DNA from: Rhizobium sp. Q54
GTDB lineage: Bacteria > Pseudomonadota > Alphaproteobacteria > Rhizobiales > Xanthobacteraceae
Assembly: GCA_945907045.1 (NCBI GenBank)
Contig: CAMDSH010000005.1
Location: 62,001 to 126,000, forward strand
Direction of reading: 5' to 3'
DNA: 64,000 nucleotides
Below the pieces are notes generated by a model. The model saw nothing but the letters and a program-made list of their open reading frames with translations. It had not been told where the DNA came from and did no database searches. Below, piece after piece: positions 1 to 8,416 of this stretch. The position numbers were made by a program, and so were the translations under genes. The number at the start of each line of letters is the position of its first letter. Position 1 is the first letter of the stretch.

Positions 1-145
1 GGCGCGGCGGCGGCGGCGGAATGTCGGCGGGCATCGGGACACGGGCTTCGATCGGCTCGCGCGGCGCGGCAATGGCGCCGTCCGCGAGGAAAGATCCTGC
101 GAGAATTGTGCCGGCCAGCAGGCGGGCGATACGGGCGCTACGCAT
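1..145 (-). CDS. Exported protein, N-terminal part only (runs off the window)
   Basis: An open frame starts at an ATG (143-145, minus strand) and runs off the left edge with 48 codons visible. The N-terminus is a clear Sec signal peptide: basic MRSARIAR, a hydrophobic LLAGTILAGSFLA core and a likely AxA cleavage site near residue 27. A proline run (five prolines) follows at the edge. Family cannot be assigned from this much. It is transcribed in the same direction as the response regulator to its right but is separated from it by about 150 bp containing a hairpin. Confidence 0.6.
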   Translation of the reverse strand, partial: MRSARIARLLAGTILAGSFLADGAIAAPREPIEARVPMPADIPPPPPR

Positions 146-271
146 AACGCTACTCCACGCTACAAAATGTTTTTAACTCTTCGCCGTTTTCGGCTGACTT
201 ATATTATGCGCTTGAACTGTGCGTGATTTCGATCAAATTCAAGCGAACGCGCTCGTCATATTTCTTAAAGA

Positions 272-299
272 GCTAACGCATGGCCGCCATGCGCGTTAA
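272..299 (-). terminator. Hairpin downstream of the response-regulator gene
   Basis: An inverted repeat (TAACGCATGG at 274-283 against CCATGCGCGTTA at 287-298, one bulge) lies just past the stop of the sigma-54 regulator. On the minus strand it is followed by GCTCTTTAAG, a weak U-tract. A transcription terminator is the simplest reading. The AT-rich stretch to its left (about 165-265) probably holds the promoter of the exported protein gene. Confidence 0.45.
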
Positions 300-301
300 T
301 G

Positions 302-1822
302 TTACTCGGCGGCCACGGTTTCGCGCGTTGATGCGCCGTCTTCGTCAATTCCGAGCCCTTCAAGCTTCCGGTAAAGCGTCGAGCGCCCGATTTGCAACCG
401 GCGCGCGACTTCCGACATCTGTCCGCGGTAATGCGAGATCGCGAAGCGGATGATGTCCCGCTCCAGCTCATCGAGCGTGCGGACCTCGCCGTGCTGGTCG
501 ATCAGGCGGAGCGTCGGCGCGTTCATGGTTAACGCCGCGCCGGTGCGCTCCATCGGCGTGATTTTATCGTGTGACGGCGGCCAGCCGCCGATGATGGCGC
601 TTTCCACATCGGCCATGGGCGCAAGGCCGATGTTTTCCGGCGCGTGCGCGGCGATCTGCGGAAATTCAGCGACGCCGACTTCCTCGCCTTCGGCCATCAC
701 GACGGCGCGAAAGACGGTGTTTTCAAGCTGGCGCACATTGCCCGGCCACGGGAAGGCGGCGAGCAGCGAGAGCGCCTCGGCGCTGATGCGGCGCACGCGC
801 TTTCCTTCTTCCGCGGCGAAACGGGCGAGGAAATGCCGGGTGAGATCGGGAACGTCTTCCGAACGTTGGCGCAGTGGCGGCAGCGTGATCGGGAAAACGT
901 GCAGGCGGTAGAATAAATCCTCGCGGAAGCGCCCGGCCTTCACGTCGTCGATCAGATTGCGGTTGGTGGCCGAAATAATGCGTACATCGACCTTAACAGG
1001 TTTGCGCGCGCCGACAGCTTCGACTTCGCCCTCCTGCAAAGCGCGCAACAATTTCACCTGCGCCGCCAGCGGCAGCTCGCCGACTTCATCAAGGAACAGT
1101 GTGCCGCCGTTCGCCTCGACGAATTTTCCGGCGTGGCGTTCGGTGGCGCCGGTGAAGGCGCCTTTCTCGTGCCCGAACAAAATCGACTCCACGAGATTTT
1201 CCGGCATCGCGCCGCAGTTCACCGCGATGAAGGGTTTGGCGCGGCGCTCGCCGCTGCCGTGGATCGCGCGCGCGATCAATTCCTTGCCGACGCCGGATTC
1301 GCCCTCGATCAAAGCGGGGATGGCGGAAGCGGCGGCCTTTTCGGCGTTGCGCAGCACCGCGCGCATCGGCTCCGAGCGTGTCACCACGTCGGTAAATGTC
1401 AGCGTGCCTTCGCGGCTGCGTTTGACGCGCGCGAGTTCGCCTTCCAGCGTCCTGGCGGCGAGCGCGTTGCGCAACGACACTTCAAGCCGTTCGGCGCCCG
1501 CCGGCTTGACCACGAAATCGGCCGCGCCCGCGCGCATCGCCGAGACGACGTTGTCTATGCCACCATGCGCGGTCTGCACGATGACGGGAATATCGAGTCC
1601 GGCGTCGCGCATGCGCGCCAGGACGCCGAGCCCGTCGAGATCGGGCATGACGAGATCGAGCACGACGCAATCGACGTGCTTGGGTTCGGGGCCACACAAA
1701 ATCACCGTCGCGGCGTCGCCACCTTCGGCCGTGATGGCGTCGTAGCCGAAACGCTGCACCATGTTCTCGACCAGGCGGCGCTGCACCGGATCGTCATCGA
1801 CGATAAGAACGCTCTGCGGCAT
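302..1822 (-). CDS. Sigma-54-dependent response regulator (receiver-AAA+-Fis)
   Basis: About 506 residues in NtrC-type order. A receiver domain (residues 1-120) has the acidic pocket VLIVDDD and phosphoacceptor D56 in LDLVMPD. The AAA+ domain has Walker A GESGVGKE and the sigma-54 contact loop GAFTGA. A C-terminal Fis-type helix-turn-helix ends the protein (EVARRLQIGRSTLYRKL). It should activate sigma-54 promoters when phosphorylated. No sensor kinase is adjacent, so its input is unknown. The ATG at 1822 was preferred over the one at 1861 because GGGAG sits six bases upstream and the receiver domain starts there. Confidence 0.93.
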   Translation of the reverse strand: MPQSVLIVDDDPVQRRLVENMVQRFGYDAITAEGGDAATVILCGPEPKHVDCVVLDLVMPDLDGLGVLARMRDAGLDIPVIVQTAHGGIDNVVSAMRAGAADFVVKPAGAERLEVSLRNALAARTLEGELARVKRSREGTLTFTDVVTRSEPMRAVLRNAEKAAASAIPALIEGESGVGKELIARAIHGSGERRAKPFIAVNCGAMPENLVESILFGHEKGAFTGATERHAGKFVEANGGTLFLDEVGELPLAAQVKLLRALQEGEVEAVGARKPVKVDVRIISATNRNLIDDVKAGRFREDLFYRLHVFPITLPPLRQRSEDVPDLTRHFLARFAAEEGKRVRRISAEALSLLAAFPWPGNVRQLENTVFRAVVMAEGEEVGVAEFPQIAAHAPENIGLAPMADVESAIIGGWPPSHDKITPMERTGAALTMNAPTLRLIDQHGEVRTLDELERDIIRFAISHYRGQMSEVARRLQIGRSTLYRKLEGLGIDEDGASTRETVAAE

Positions 1823-1915
1823 GGGGGCTCCCGCGGCATCGGTTGTGCCGATTTGGAGCATCCTCGCCGAGTTGGCTTAATGAGCTGTTAAGTCTGACCC
1901 GCAAAGGCGGGGGCA

Positions 1916-2368
1916 TCAGCGATGATGATGGCCGGTCTTGTGTTTTGGACGCGCACTCTTTTTGGCCGTCTCGGTCGGGATCACCACCACGCGGCCATAG
2001 CGCACGCCACGCTCCGCGATGATGTGGTCGGCGAAGTGCTGCACATCGGCGCTCGGCCCCTTCAGGGCGGTCACTTCCATGCAACTGTCGTCGTCGAGAT
2101 GGACGTGCAGCGTCGCGAGCGAGAGATCGTGGTGGTGATGGAAATTCTGCGTCAGCCGCTTGGTCAGATCGCGCGCGCCGTGGTCGTAAACGTAAACCAG
2201 CGCGGCGACGCAATCGCCCGCGTTGCCGGTTTCCTGCTTGGCCTGCGCCAGCCCCGCGCGCGCCAGATCGCGAACGGCTTCCGAGCGGTTCTGATATCCG
2301 CGCAGCGAAATCATCCGGTCGAGATCGGCGAGCAGGTCCTCGTCGAGAGTCACGGTCACGCGCTGCAT
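1916..2368 (-). CDS. nikR: Nickel-responsive repressor NikR
   Basis: 150 residues, the usual NikR length. The N-terminal ribbon-helix-helix (MQRVTVTLDEDLL...) is followed by an ACT-like nickel-sensing domain. The expected high-affinity nickel ligands are visible as a histidine run at 77-80, H88, H90 and C96, one residue out of register with H76/H87/H89/C95 of E. coli NikR. With nickel bound, NikR represses uptake genes. The ATG at 2368 has an AGGAG Shine-Dalgarno. The gene diverges from a TonB receptor, and a perfect NikR operator lies between them, so autoregulation plus receptor control is likely. The His-rich C-terminal tail is short. Confidence 0.93.
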   Translation of the reverse strand: MQRVTVTLDEDLLADLDRMISLRGYQNRSEAVRDLARAGLAQAKQETGNAGDCVAALVYVYDHGARDLTKRLTQNFHHHHDLSLATLHVHLDDDSCMEVTALKGPSADVQHFADHIIAERGVRYGRVVVIPTETAKKSARPKHKTGHHHR

Positions 2369-2383
2369 GGCGGCTCCTGTCGG

Positions 2384-2411
2384 GTATGATGATTAATTGA
2401 CAATATCATAC
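2384..2411. promoter_or_regulatory. NikR operator between nikR and the TonB receptor
   Basis: GTATGA (2384-2389) and TCATAC (2406-2411) form a perfect inverted repeat with exactly 16 bases between them. That is the E. coli NikR operator consensus GTATGA-N16-TCATAC. The site sits 15 bp from the nikR start and 40 bp from the receptor ATG. A TTGACA box (2397-2402) lies inside the spacer on the plus strand, so bound NikR would cover a -35 element. Confidence 0.88.
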
Positions 2412-2451
2412 TTGCGCGCCAACCTTCGCGGGCTGGGTGGTTGGGGGCGTT

Positions 2452-4521
2452 ATGTTACTCGATTTGCGTGCGTGGCGCCGCGCGGCGGGACCGCTGCTGC
2501 TTTCGATCTTTGCCGCGCCCGGCATCGCGCTCGCCACCCCGCCGATCGAACTCCCCGAGATCCTCAACATCGCCGGCTCCGGCGAAGCCACGCCGCCCGC
2601 CGCCGCGAGCGAAAAGATTTTCACCCGCGAGCGGATGCAGGCCAATCCGGCGGTGCGTCCCGGCGAAGTGCTGGAAGAAGCGCCCGGCCTCATCGTCACG
2701 CAGCACAGCGGCGAGGGTAAAGCCAATCAGTATTTCCTGCGCGGCTTCAATCTCGACCACGGCACCGATCTGGCGATCACCATCGACGGCATGCCGGCGA
2801 ACATGCGCACGCACGGCCACGGGCAGGGCTACGCCGATGTGAATTTTCTCATTCCCGAACTGATCCAGTCGATGCGCGTTCGCAAGGGGCCGTACTTCGC
2901 CGATGAGGGCGACTTCGCCTCCGCCGGCGCTATCCGCATCGATTATGTCGACCGGCTGGAGAAAAATATCGCGCTCGCCACCATCGGCAGCTTCGGTTAC
3001 CGGCGCGCGCTGGTCGGCGGCTCGACGCAACTCGCCAACGGTTCGCTGATCGCCGCGATGGAAGCCAACACCTACAACGGCCCGTGGGCGGTGCCGGACG
3101 ATGTGCGCAAGTTCAACGGCATGCTGCGTTACAGTCAGGGCACGGCGGCGGACGGATTTTCCATCACCGGCATGGCCTATTCCAACAACTGGACCTCGAC
3201 CGATCAGGTCGCTCAGCGCGCCGTCTCGTCGGGAATGATCGACCGCTTCGGCTCGCTTGATGCGACCGACGGCGGTCTGTCGAGCCGCTACAGCCTGTCG
3301 GGGCGCTGGAGCCAGACAGCGGGAAACACCGCGACCAAGGTCGAGGGCTATCTCATCCGTTCGTCAATGCGGCTGTTCAATAACTTTACTTACTTTCTCG
3401 ACGATACGGTCAACGGCGATCAGTTCAGCCAGCTCGACAAGCGCACGCTCGTTGGCCTCAACGCCAGCCACACCATCAAGGGCCGCTTCGCGGGGTTCGA
3501 GATGGAGAACGTGTTCGGCTTGCAGACGCGCTACGACGATATCGATGTCGGCCTCTACAAGACGATGCAGCGCGTCACGCTCTCCACCGTGCGCGAGGAT
3601 CACGTGCAGGAGGGAAGCGTCGGGGTCTACGCGCAGAACACCATGCGCTGGACCAGCTGGTTTCGCACTGTCGCCGGCATTCGCGGCGACCGCTTCGATG
3701 GCAAGGTGGCGAGCGACAATCCGGCGAATTCCGGCAACGCGGGCGCTTACATCGCCAGCCCGAAATTCAGCATGATCTTCGGGCCGTTTTCGGGAACGGA
3801 ATTTTTCATCAATGCCGGGCGCGGATTTCACAGCAACGATATGCGCGGCGCCACCATTTCGGTCGATCCCGGCACCGGGCAGCCAGCGCCAAAGGTGCCG
3901 CTATTGGTGCGCGCGCAAGGCGGCGAGGTCGGCGTGCGCACGCAGGCGATCCAGGGTCTCGACAGCTCGCTTGCGTTCTTCGTGCTCGATTACGCTTCTG
4001 AATTGTTGTTCGTCGGCGATGCGGGGACGACGGAAGCCAGCCGTCCCAGCCGCCGCGCCGGCGTCGAATGGACCAACCACTACAAGCCCGTGCCGTGGCT
4101 CGGCTTTGACGTGGACGTGGCGTTCACCCGCGCGCGTTTTACCGATGATGATGCTGATGCTGCGGGTAACCGCATCCCCGGCGCCCCCGCGATGGTGGCG
4201 TCCGCGGGCGTCGTCGTTGGCAACGCGACCGGCTGGTTCGGCGCGATGAAGCTGCGTTACTTCGGCCCGCGTCCGCTGATCGAGGACAACAGCGTGCGTT
4301 CGGACCCCACCGCGATCGTGAATGCGCGGCTCGGCTACAGGTTCGAGAACGGCCTGCGTGTGCAGCTCGATGCGTTCAACCTGTTCAACGCCAAGTCGAG
4401 CCAGATCGACTATTATTATACGTCCCGCCTGCCGGGCGAGGTGGCGACGGGCATCGCCGACCGGCACTTTCACTCGGTGGAGCCGCTCGCGCTGCGGCTC
4501 ACCGCGGCGGCCAACTTCTGA
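2452..4521 (+). CDS. TonB-dependent outer-membrane receptor, probably for nickel
   Basis: About 689 residues with a signal peptide (hydrophobic to about residue 30, ending ALA-TPP), a plug domain (VLEEAPGLIV, RGFNLDHGTDLAITIDG, then RVRKGPYFADEGDFASAGAI) and a beta-barrel ending in an aromatic-rich strand. The plug has a histidine-rich loop (MRTHGHGQGY) that could touch metal. TonB receptors import scarce substrates across the outer membrane using the ExbBD-TonB system. The substrate is inferred as nickel from the divergent nikR and shared operator. An in-frame GTG at 2437 is an alternative start. No inner-membrane nickel permease, urease or hydrogenase lies in the window. Confidence 0.85.
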   Translation: MLLDLRAWRRAAGPLLLSIFAAPGIALATPPIELPEILNIAGSGEATPPAAASEKIFTRERMQANPAVRPGEVLEEAPGLIVTQHSGEGKANQYFLRGFNLDHGTDLAITIDGMPANMRTHGHGQGYADVNFLIPELIQSMRVRKGPYFADEGDFASAGAIRIDYVDRLEKNIALATIGSFGYRRALVGGSTQLANGSLIAAMEANTYNGPWAVPDDVRKFNGMLRYSQGTAADGFSITGMAYSNNWTSTDQVAQRAVSSGMIDRFGSLDATDGGLSSRYSLSGRWSQTAGNTATKVEGYLIRSSMRLFNNFTYFLDDTVNGDQFSQLDKRTLVGLNASHTIKGRFAGFEMENVFGLQTRYDDIDVGLYKTMQRVTLSTVREDHVQEGSVGVYAQNTMRWTSWFRTVAGIRGDRFDGKVASDNPANSGNAGAYIASPKFSMIFGPFSGTEFFINAGRGFHSNDMRGATISVDPGTGQPAPKVPLLVRAQGGEVGVRTQAIQGLDSSLAFFVLDYASELLFVGDAGTTEASRPSRRAGVEWTNHYKPVPWLGFDVDVAFTRARFTDDDADAAGNRIPGAPAMVASAGVVVGNATGWFGAMKLRYFGPRPLIEDNSVRSDPTAIVNARLGYRFENGLRVQLDAFNLFNAKSSQIDYYYTSRLPGEVATGIADRHFHSVEPLALRLTAAANF

Positions 4522-4660
4522 GCCGCCGATCACGCCGACTTGTCTCGCGCGCGGTTGATTACCGCCGCCAGCCACGCAATATGTTGAAACCGGCGGTGGC
4601 TGCCATTCCTTCGCCATATCATTTGACGATCAAATAACTCCACCCGGAATTTAAGCCCTT

Positions 4661-6484
4661 ATGCCGACCCGCTCTCCCGCCAAAAAAGCCGCCAAAGTCG
4701 CGTCCAAACCCGGCGCCAAACTGGAGGCGCTGCCGGAATGGAATCTGACCGATCTCTATTCCGGCATTGAGGGCGCCGACCTCAAGCGCGATCTGCATCG
4801 CTCGGAAGCGGAATGCGTGGCGTTCGAGAAGGATTTCAAAGGCAAGCTCGGCGGGATGGTGGCGGCGGCGATGCTGACTGCCGTGAAGCGCTTTGAAGCG
4901 CTTGACGATCTGCTCGGCCGGCTCGGCTCCTACGCCGGGCTGGTTTATGCCGGCAATTCGGCCGATCCGATTTACGCGAAATTCTTCGGCGACATGCAAG
5001 AGCGCCTGACCGCCGCCTATTCGCATTTGCTGTTCTTCACGCTCGAGCTCAACCGCATCGACGACGCGGCGATCGAGACCGCGCTGCGCGATCCAGCGCT
5101 CGGTCACTATCGCCCGTGGTTCGAGGACATCCGTAAGGAAAAGCCGTACCAGCTTGAGGACCGCGTCGAGCAGTTGTTTCACGAAAAATCCGTGACGGCT
5201 TATTCCGCGTGGAACCGGCTGTACGATGAAACCGTCGCGGGTCTGCGTTTCAAGGTGAACGGCAAGTCCCTCGCGATCGAGCCGACGCTGAATTTATTGC
5301 AGGACGCCGACGGGAAAAAGCGCAAGGCCGCCGCGGAAGCGCTCGCCGCCACATTCCGTGCAAACATCCGGCAGTTCGCGCACATCACCAACACGCTCGC
5401 CAAGGACAAGGAAATTTCCGACCGCTGGCGCGGCTTTGCCGATGTCGCCGACGCGCGGCATCTTTCCAACCGGGTGGAGCGCGAAGTCGTCGATGCGCTG
5501 GTCTCCGCCGTGCGCGACGCCTATCCGCGGCTCTCGCATCGTTACTATGCGCTGAAGGCGAAATGGTACGGCAAGAAAACGCTGCCGCACTGGGACCGCA
5601 ACGCGCCGCTGCCTAAAGTCGCCAGCCGCGCGATAGGCTGGGGCGAGGCGCGCGAAACGGTGATCACGGCCTACGGCGCGTTCTCGCCGAGGATGGCGGC
5701 GATTGCCGACGACTTTTTCACCAAGCGCTGGATCGACGCGCCGGTGCGTCCCGGCAAGCAGCCCGGCGCATTTTCGCATCCCACCGTGCCGTCGGCACAC
5801 CCCTACGTGCTGCTCAATTACCAGGGCAAGACGCGCGACGTGATGACGCTCGCGCACGAGCTTGGCCACGGCGTGCATCAGGTGCTCGCAGCATCCAACG
5901 GCCCGCTGATGGCGCCGACGCCGCTCACGCTGGCGGAGACTGCAAGCGTGTTCGGCGAGATGCTCACTTTCAAGAAACTGCTGGCGGAAACCACCGACAA
6001 GAAGCAACGCAAGGCCATGCTTGCCGGCAAGGTCGAGGACATGATCAATACCGTGGTGCGGCAGATCGCGTTTTACAGCTACGAACGCAAGGTCCACACC
6101 GAGCGGCGCAAGGGCGAACTCACCGCCGACAAGATTTGCGAACTCTGGATGTCGGTGCAAAGCGAGAGCCTCGGCCCCGCGATCGATCTCAAGCCCGGCT
6201 ACGAGACGTTCTGGACTTACATCCCGCACTTCATTCATTCGCCGTTTTACGTTTACGCGTACGCTTTTGGGGACTGCTTGGTGAACTCGCTTTATGCGGT
6301 TTACGAGAAATCCGCCTCCGGTTTCGCGGAGCGTTATCTTGCGATGCTCTCCGCCGGCGGCACCAAGCACCACGCCGAACTGCTCAAGCCGTTCGGCCTC
6401 GACGCGACGGACCCTAAATTCTGGCAGGGCGGGCTGTCGGTTATCGAGGGTATGATTGCCGAACTCGAAGCGCTCGAAAGCTAA
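4661..6484 (+). CDS. pepF: M3-family oligoendopeptidase (PepF-like)
   Basis: 607 residues, normal for the M3B oligoendopeptidase F family. The zinc site is intact: HELGH with H399, E400 and H403, and the third ligand E426 in AETASVFGE. The C-terminal half carries the family sequence around WTYIPHFIHSPFYVYAYAFGD. These are cytosolic metallopeptidases that trim short peptides. The N-terminus is lysine/alanine-rich and has no signal peptide. The start ATG has no strong Shine-Dalgarno. The 139 bp gap before it holds only a loose GC-rich inverted repeat. It is convergent with the next gene and overlaps it by 4 bp. Confidence 0.92.
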   Translation: MPTRSPAKKAAKVASKPGAKLEALPEWNLTDLYSGIEGADLKRDLHRSEAECVAFEKDFKGKLGGMVAAAMLTAVKRFEALDDLLGRLGSYAGLVYAGNSADPIYAKFFGDMQERLTAAYSHLLFFTLELNRIDDAAIETALRDPALGHYRPWFEDIRKEKPYQLEDRVEQLFHEKSVTAYSAWNRLYDETVAGLRFKVNGKSLAIEPTLNLLQDADGKKRKAAAEALAATFRANIRQFAHITNTLAKDKEISDRWRGFADVADARHLSNRVEREVVDALVSAVRDAYPRLSHRYYALKAKWYGKKTLPHWDRNAPLPKVASRAIGWGEARETVITAYGAFSPRMAAIADDFFTKRWIDAPVRPGKQPGAFSHPTVPSAHPYVLLNYQGKTRDVMTLAHELGHGVHQVLAASNGPLMAPTPLTLAETASVFGEMLTFKKLLAETTDKKQRKAMLAGKVEDMINTVVRQIAFYSYERKVHTERRKGELTADKICELWMSVQSESLGPAIDLKPGYETFWTYIPHFIHSPFYVYAYAFGDCLVNSLYAVYEKSASGFAERYLAMLSAGGTKHHAELLKPFGLDATDPKFWQGGLSVIEGMIAELEALES

Positions 6485-7233
6485 TTCCTGAATTTCGAGA
6501 TCGTGGCAGTGGCCGTGTCCAGTGCGGGGCGCGCCTCGCTGTTCACGGTGGAGGAGCGCTTGAGCAGTTCGGCCAGCTGCGTGCGTTCGTCTGCCGTCGT
6601 GTAGGGCAGCCAGGCATTGGCGGTGTCGCGGAGCGAGGCGGCGATGACGGCCGCATTGCCGGGCTTCATCGTCATCGAAGCCAGCATGCCCGAAGTGCTG
6701 AGCACGGTCCCCACCAGTTGGCGCGTATATCCCTCGAAACCGCGCTTGCGGATGTCGGTGCGCTGCTCGGGCGGCAGCGATTCCATGAACAGCGGGCCGG
6801 TGCGCGCCATGCGGGACTGCAGGCGCAGCGTGAAGGACAAGCCGGAGGAAATCTCGTTCTCGTGATCGATCAAGTTGCGCGCCGCCGACTGCGGCCCGCC
6901 GTCCTTGCCGGCCTCGTACCGCACGAGGATCTTGTAGCCGATGTTCGCGCTGTCGCCCCAGTCCAGCAGCCATTCGATATCGCCGGCCTTCTCGGGCGGT
7001 AGTGCGGCGAGCGCGTCGAGATCGAAAATGCGCTTGAGGTGGCCGGCGATTGGCGCCGTGGTGTAGTTGGGGCGCTCGCCGTTCTTCGCGGCCGTCTCGG
7101 TATAGGCGACGAGCGCTGCGGCCGACGCCTTGGCCGCCGCCGCGGATTGCGGGCCGTCGCTGGCGAAAGCGGGCGCGGCGAGGGCGATCGTGCAGGCGAT
7201 CGCAACCGAGAAAAATGTTTGCTTGAGAGTCAT
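6481..7233 (-). CDS. Exported protein of unknown function, copy A1
   Basis: 250 residues with a signal peptide (MTLKQTFFSVAIA...APAFA-SDG). The mature part is helix-rich with no domain I can name. It is a clear paralogue of the protein encoded at 8417-9157: both share a KRIFD/RRIFD segment, AALPP, a W-L-GDxAN stretch, LRLxSRM and the block LPPEQRT. The ATG at 7233 has AGGGG upstream and overlaps the stop of the preceding gene (ATGA), so it is translationally coupled to copy B1. Function unknown; periplasmic location is inferred from the signal peptide. Confidence 0.8.
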   Translation of the reverse strand: MTLKQTFFSVAIACTIALAAPAFASDGPQSAAAAKASAAALVAYTETAAKNGERPNYTTAPIAGHLKRIFDLDALAALPPEKAGDIEWLLDWGDSANIGYKILVRYEAGKDGGPQSAARNLIDHENEISSGLSFTLRLQSRMARTGPLFMESLPPEQRTDIRKRGFEGYTRQLVGTVLSTSGMLASMTMKPGNAAVIAASLRDTANAWLPYTTADERTQLAELLKRSSTVNSEARPALDTATATISKFRN

Positions 7234-7715
7234 TGGCAGCCCCTTCGTCCACCCGTTGTTGAAAGCTGATATTCCATGCATTGCATGGTGATCTCTCGCG
7301 CCGGTTCGTTGTCGCGCTGCATCGTATAGACCTTGCGGAAGGTGTCGATGCTTTCGTCGCGGTTGCAAACCAGTCTGGAGCGGCTTGAGATTTTCTTCGA
7401 GGATTTTTCGGTCAGGACGAGCGTGCGTTTCTCGGCCTCGCGCTCGAATTTCATCTCTGGCAGGAAACCAGAATTGACGTCGATCATGTCCCAGCGGTTA
7501 TCGAGGTCCTGCGGGCCGGCCGTCAGATCGTCCTTGTGAACGATGACATCGAGCTTACCGCGCGCGGGCTTTTCCGGCGCGACGACGAGGGAATAGCGGT
7601 TGAACACGATCTGCTGGTCGCCGGCCGTCCCGCTGCAGCCCCATTTCCAGACGCCAGCTCCGGCGGACACGGGTACAGCCGCGATGAGCGCCGCCAGAAA
7701 AGCAATTCGCCGCAT
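7230..7715 (-). CDS. Exported protein of unknown function, copy B1
   Basis: 161 residues with a signal peptide ending near residue 20. The mature protein begins VWKWGCSG and shares with the protein at 7911-8399 the VFNRYSL/VFNKFSL strand, VVAPxKPxRG, a lysine-rich middle and the C-terminal block MxCxEYQLST-GGRR. Two conserved cysteines, one early and one in the C-terminal block, could form a disulfide in the periplasm. GGGGGAG precedes the ATG at 7715. Its stop overlaps the start of A1, making a two-gene operon. No known family recognised. Confidence 0.78.
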   Translation of the reverse strand: MRRIAFLAALIAAVPVSAGAGVWKWGCSGTAGDQQIVFNRYSLVVAPEKPARGKLDVIVHKDDLTAGPQDLDNRWDMIDVNSGFLPEMKFEREAEKRTLVLTEKSSKKISSRSRLVCNRDESIDTFRKVYTMQRDNEPAREITMQCMEYQLSTTGGRRGCQ

Positions 7716-7772
7716 GGCTCGTCTCCCCCAAGCAAGTTCCCATATTGGTAACATGAGGGCGGCCGCAGGTTC

Positions 7773-7934
7773 ATGACCGACATCGAGAAAAATCGCTTCA
7801 CCGCCCGCGCCCGGCGCTACGCCAATGTAGGCACCCGGCTCGGCGGCACGGCCGCCCGCATGGCCGGCGCACGCTTTTTCGGCGTGACGTTGGATCGCGG
7901 CAAGAACGCGCTAGCGCCGCCCCCCGCGCGTTGA
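7773..7934 (+). pseudogene. Broken 5' copy of the ABC1/UbiB-like kinase gene
   Basis: The first 47 codons match the start of the intact kinase gene at 9255 (both read MTDxEKNR, then ARMAGARFFGVTLDRGKNAL). The nucleotide match is about 75-80% early but uninterrupted over the last 38 bases or so (TTTTTCGGCGTGACG onward). Homology stops at 7912, after which six unrelated codons lead to a TGA. The break falls on the stop codon of the opposite-strand B2 gene. No kinase motifs remain, so this is a duplication scar. A 53-residue peptide could still be made. Confidence 0.8.
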
Positions 7935-8399
7935 GAGCTGATACTCGGCGCATTCCATCGTGATGTTGCGCGGCGGTTCGCTCTCGCGGACATAACTGTA
8001 AACTTTCTTGTAAAGCTCGGTGCTCTCGTCGCGCCCGCCAAGCAGTTTGTTTTTCCGCGACATGCGTTGTGAGGAAACTTCCGTCAAGGTGAGTTTCTTG
8101 TTCGGCTCGCCTTCCTTTGCGAACTTCATCACCTGCACCAAACCAAAATCGTCACTCATCGAGTCGTAGCTGTTCTTGAGGTCTTCCGGGCTCTTGATGA
8201 GATTGTCCTTGCGGATGATGTCGCGAATGTTTCCGCGCGAGGGTTTCAGCGGCGCGACAAGCAGCGAAAATTTGTTGAACACGACCTGCTCGCTGTCGGT
8301 CTGGCCCTTGCAGCCCCACACCCACACCGCGGCACTCGCGGGCGAAGCTTGCGCCATCAGCGCGGCGGCGCACGCGCACGCTGAAAATATTGCCCTCAT
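7911..8399 (-). CDS. Exported protein of unknown function, copy B2
   Basis: 162 residues with a signal peptide (MRAIFSACACAAALMAQASPASA) and the same architecture as copy B1: VWVWGCKG at the mature start, VFNKFSLLVAPLKPSRG, and a C-terminal MECAEYQLST-RGGRR. The gene ends with a TAG at 7911-7913 that coincides with the breakpoint of the truncated ABC1 copy on the other strand. It follows A2 by 17 bp, so the two are probably cotranscribed. Family unknown. Confidence 0.78.
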   Translation of the reverse strand: MRAIFSACACAAALMAQASPASAAVWVWGCKGQTDSEQVVFNKFSLLVAPLKPSRGNIRDIIRKDNLIKSPEDLKNSYDSMSDDFGLVQVMKFAKEGEPNKKLTLTEVSSQRMSRKNKLLGGRDESTELYKKVYSYVRESEPPRNITMECAEYQLSTRGGRR

Positions 8400-8416
8400 C
8401 GCGAATGTCTCCCGTC

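Noticed and set aside
302-1891. Long plus-strand frames opposite the sigma-54 regulator (262, 252 residues)
   Set aside because: They are shadows of high-GC codon bias: low-complexity Arg/Ala/Ser protein, no ribosome site and no domain, while the minus strand gives a complete regulator.
2397-2425. Standard sigma-70 promoter for the TonB receptor from TTGACA
   Set aside because: The -35 box is good, but at 17-18 bp spacing the -10 candidate (CAACCT/AACCTT) is poor, so only the NikR operator is listed as a feature.
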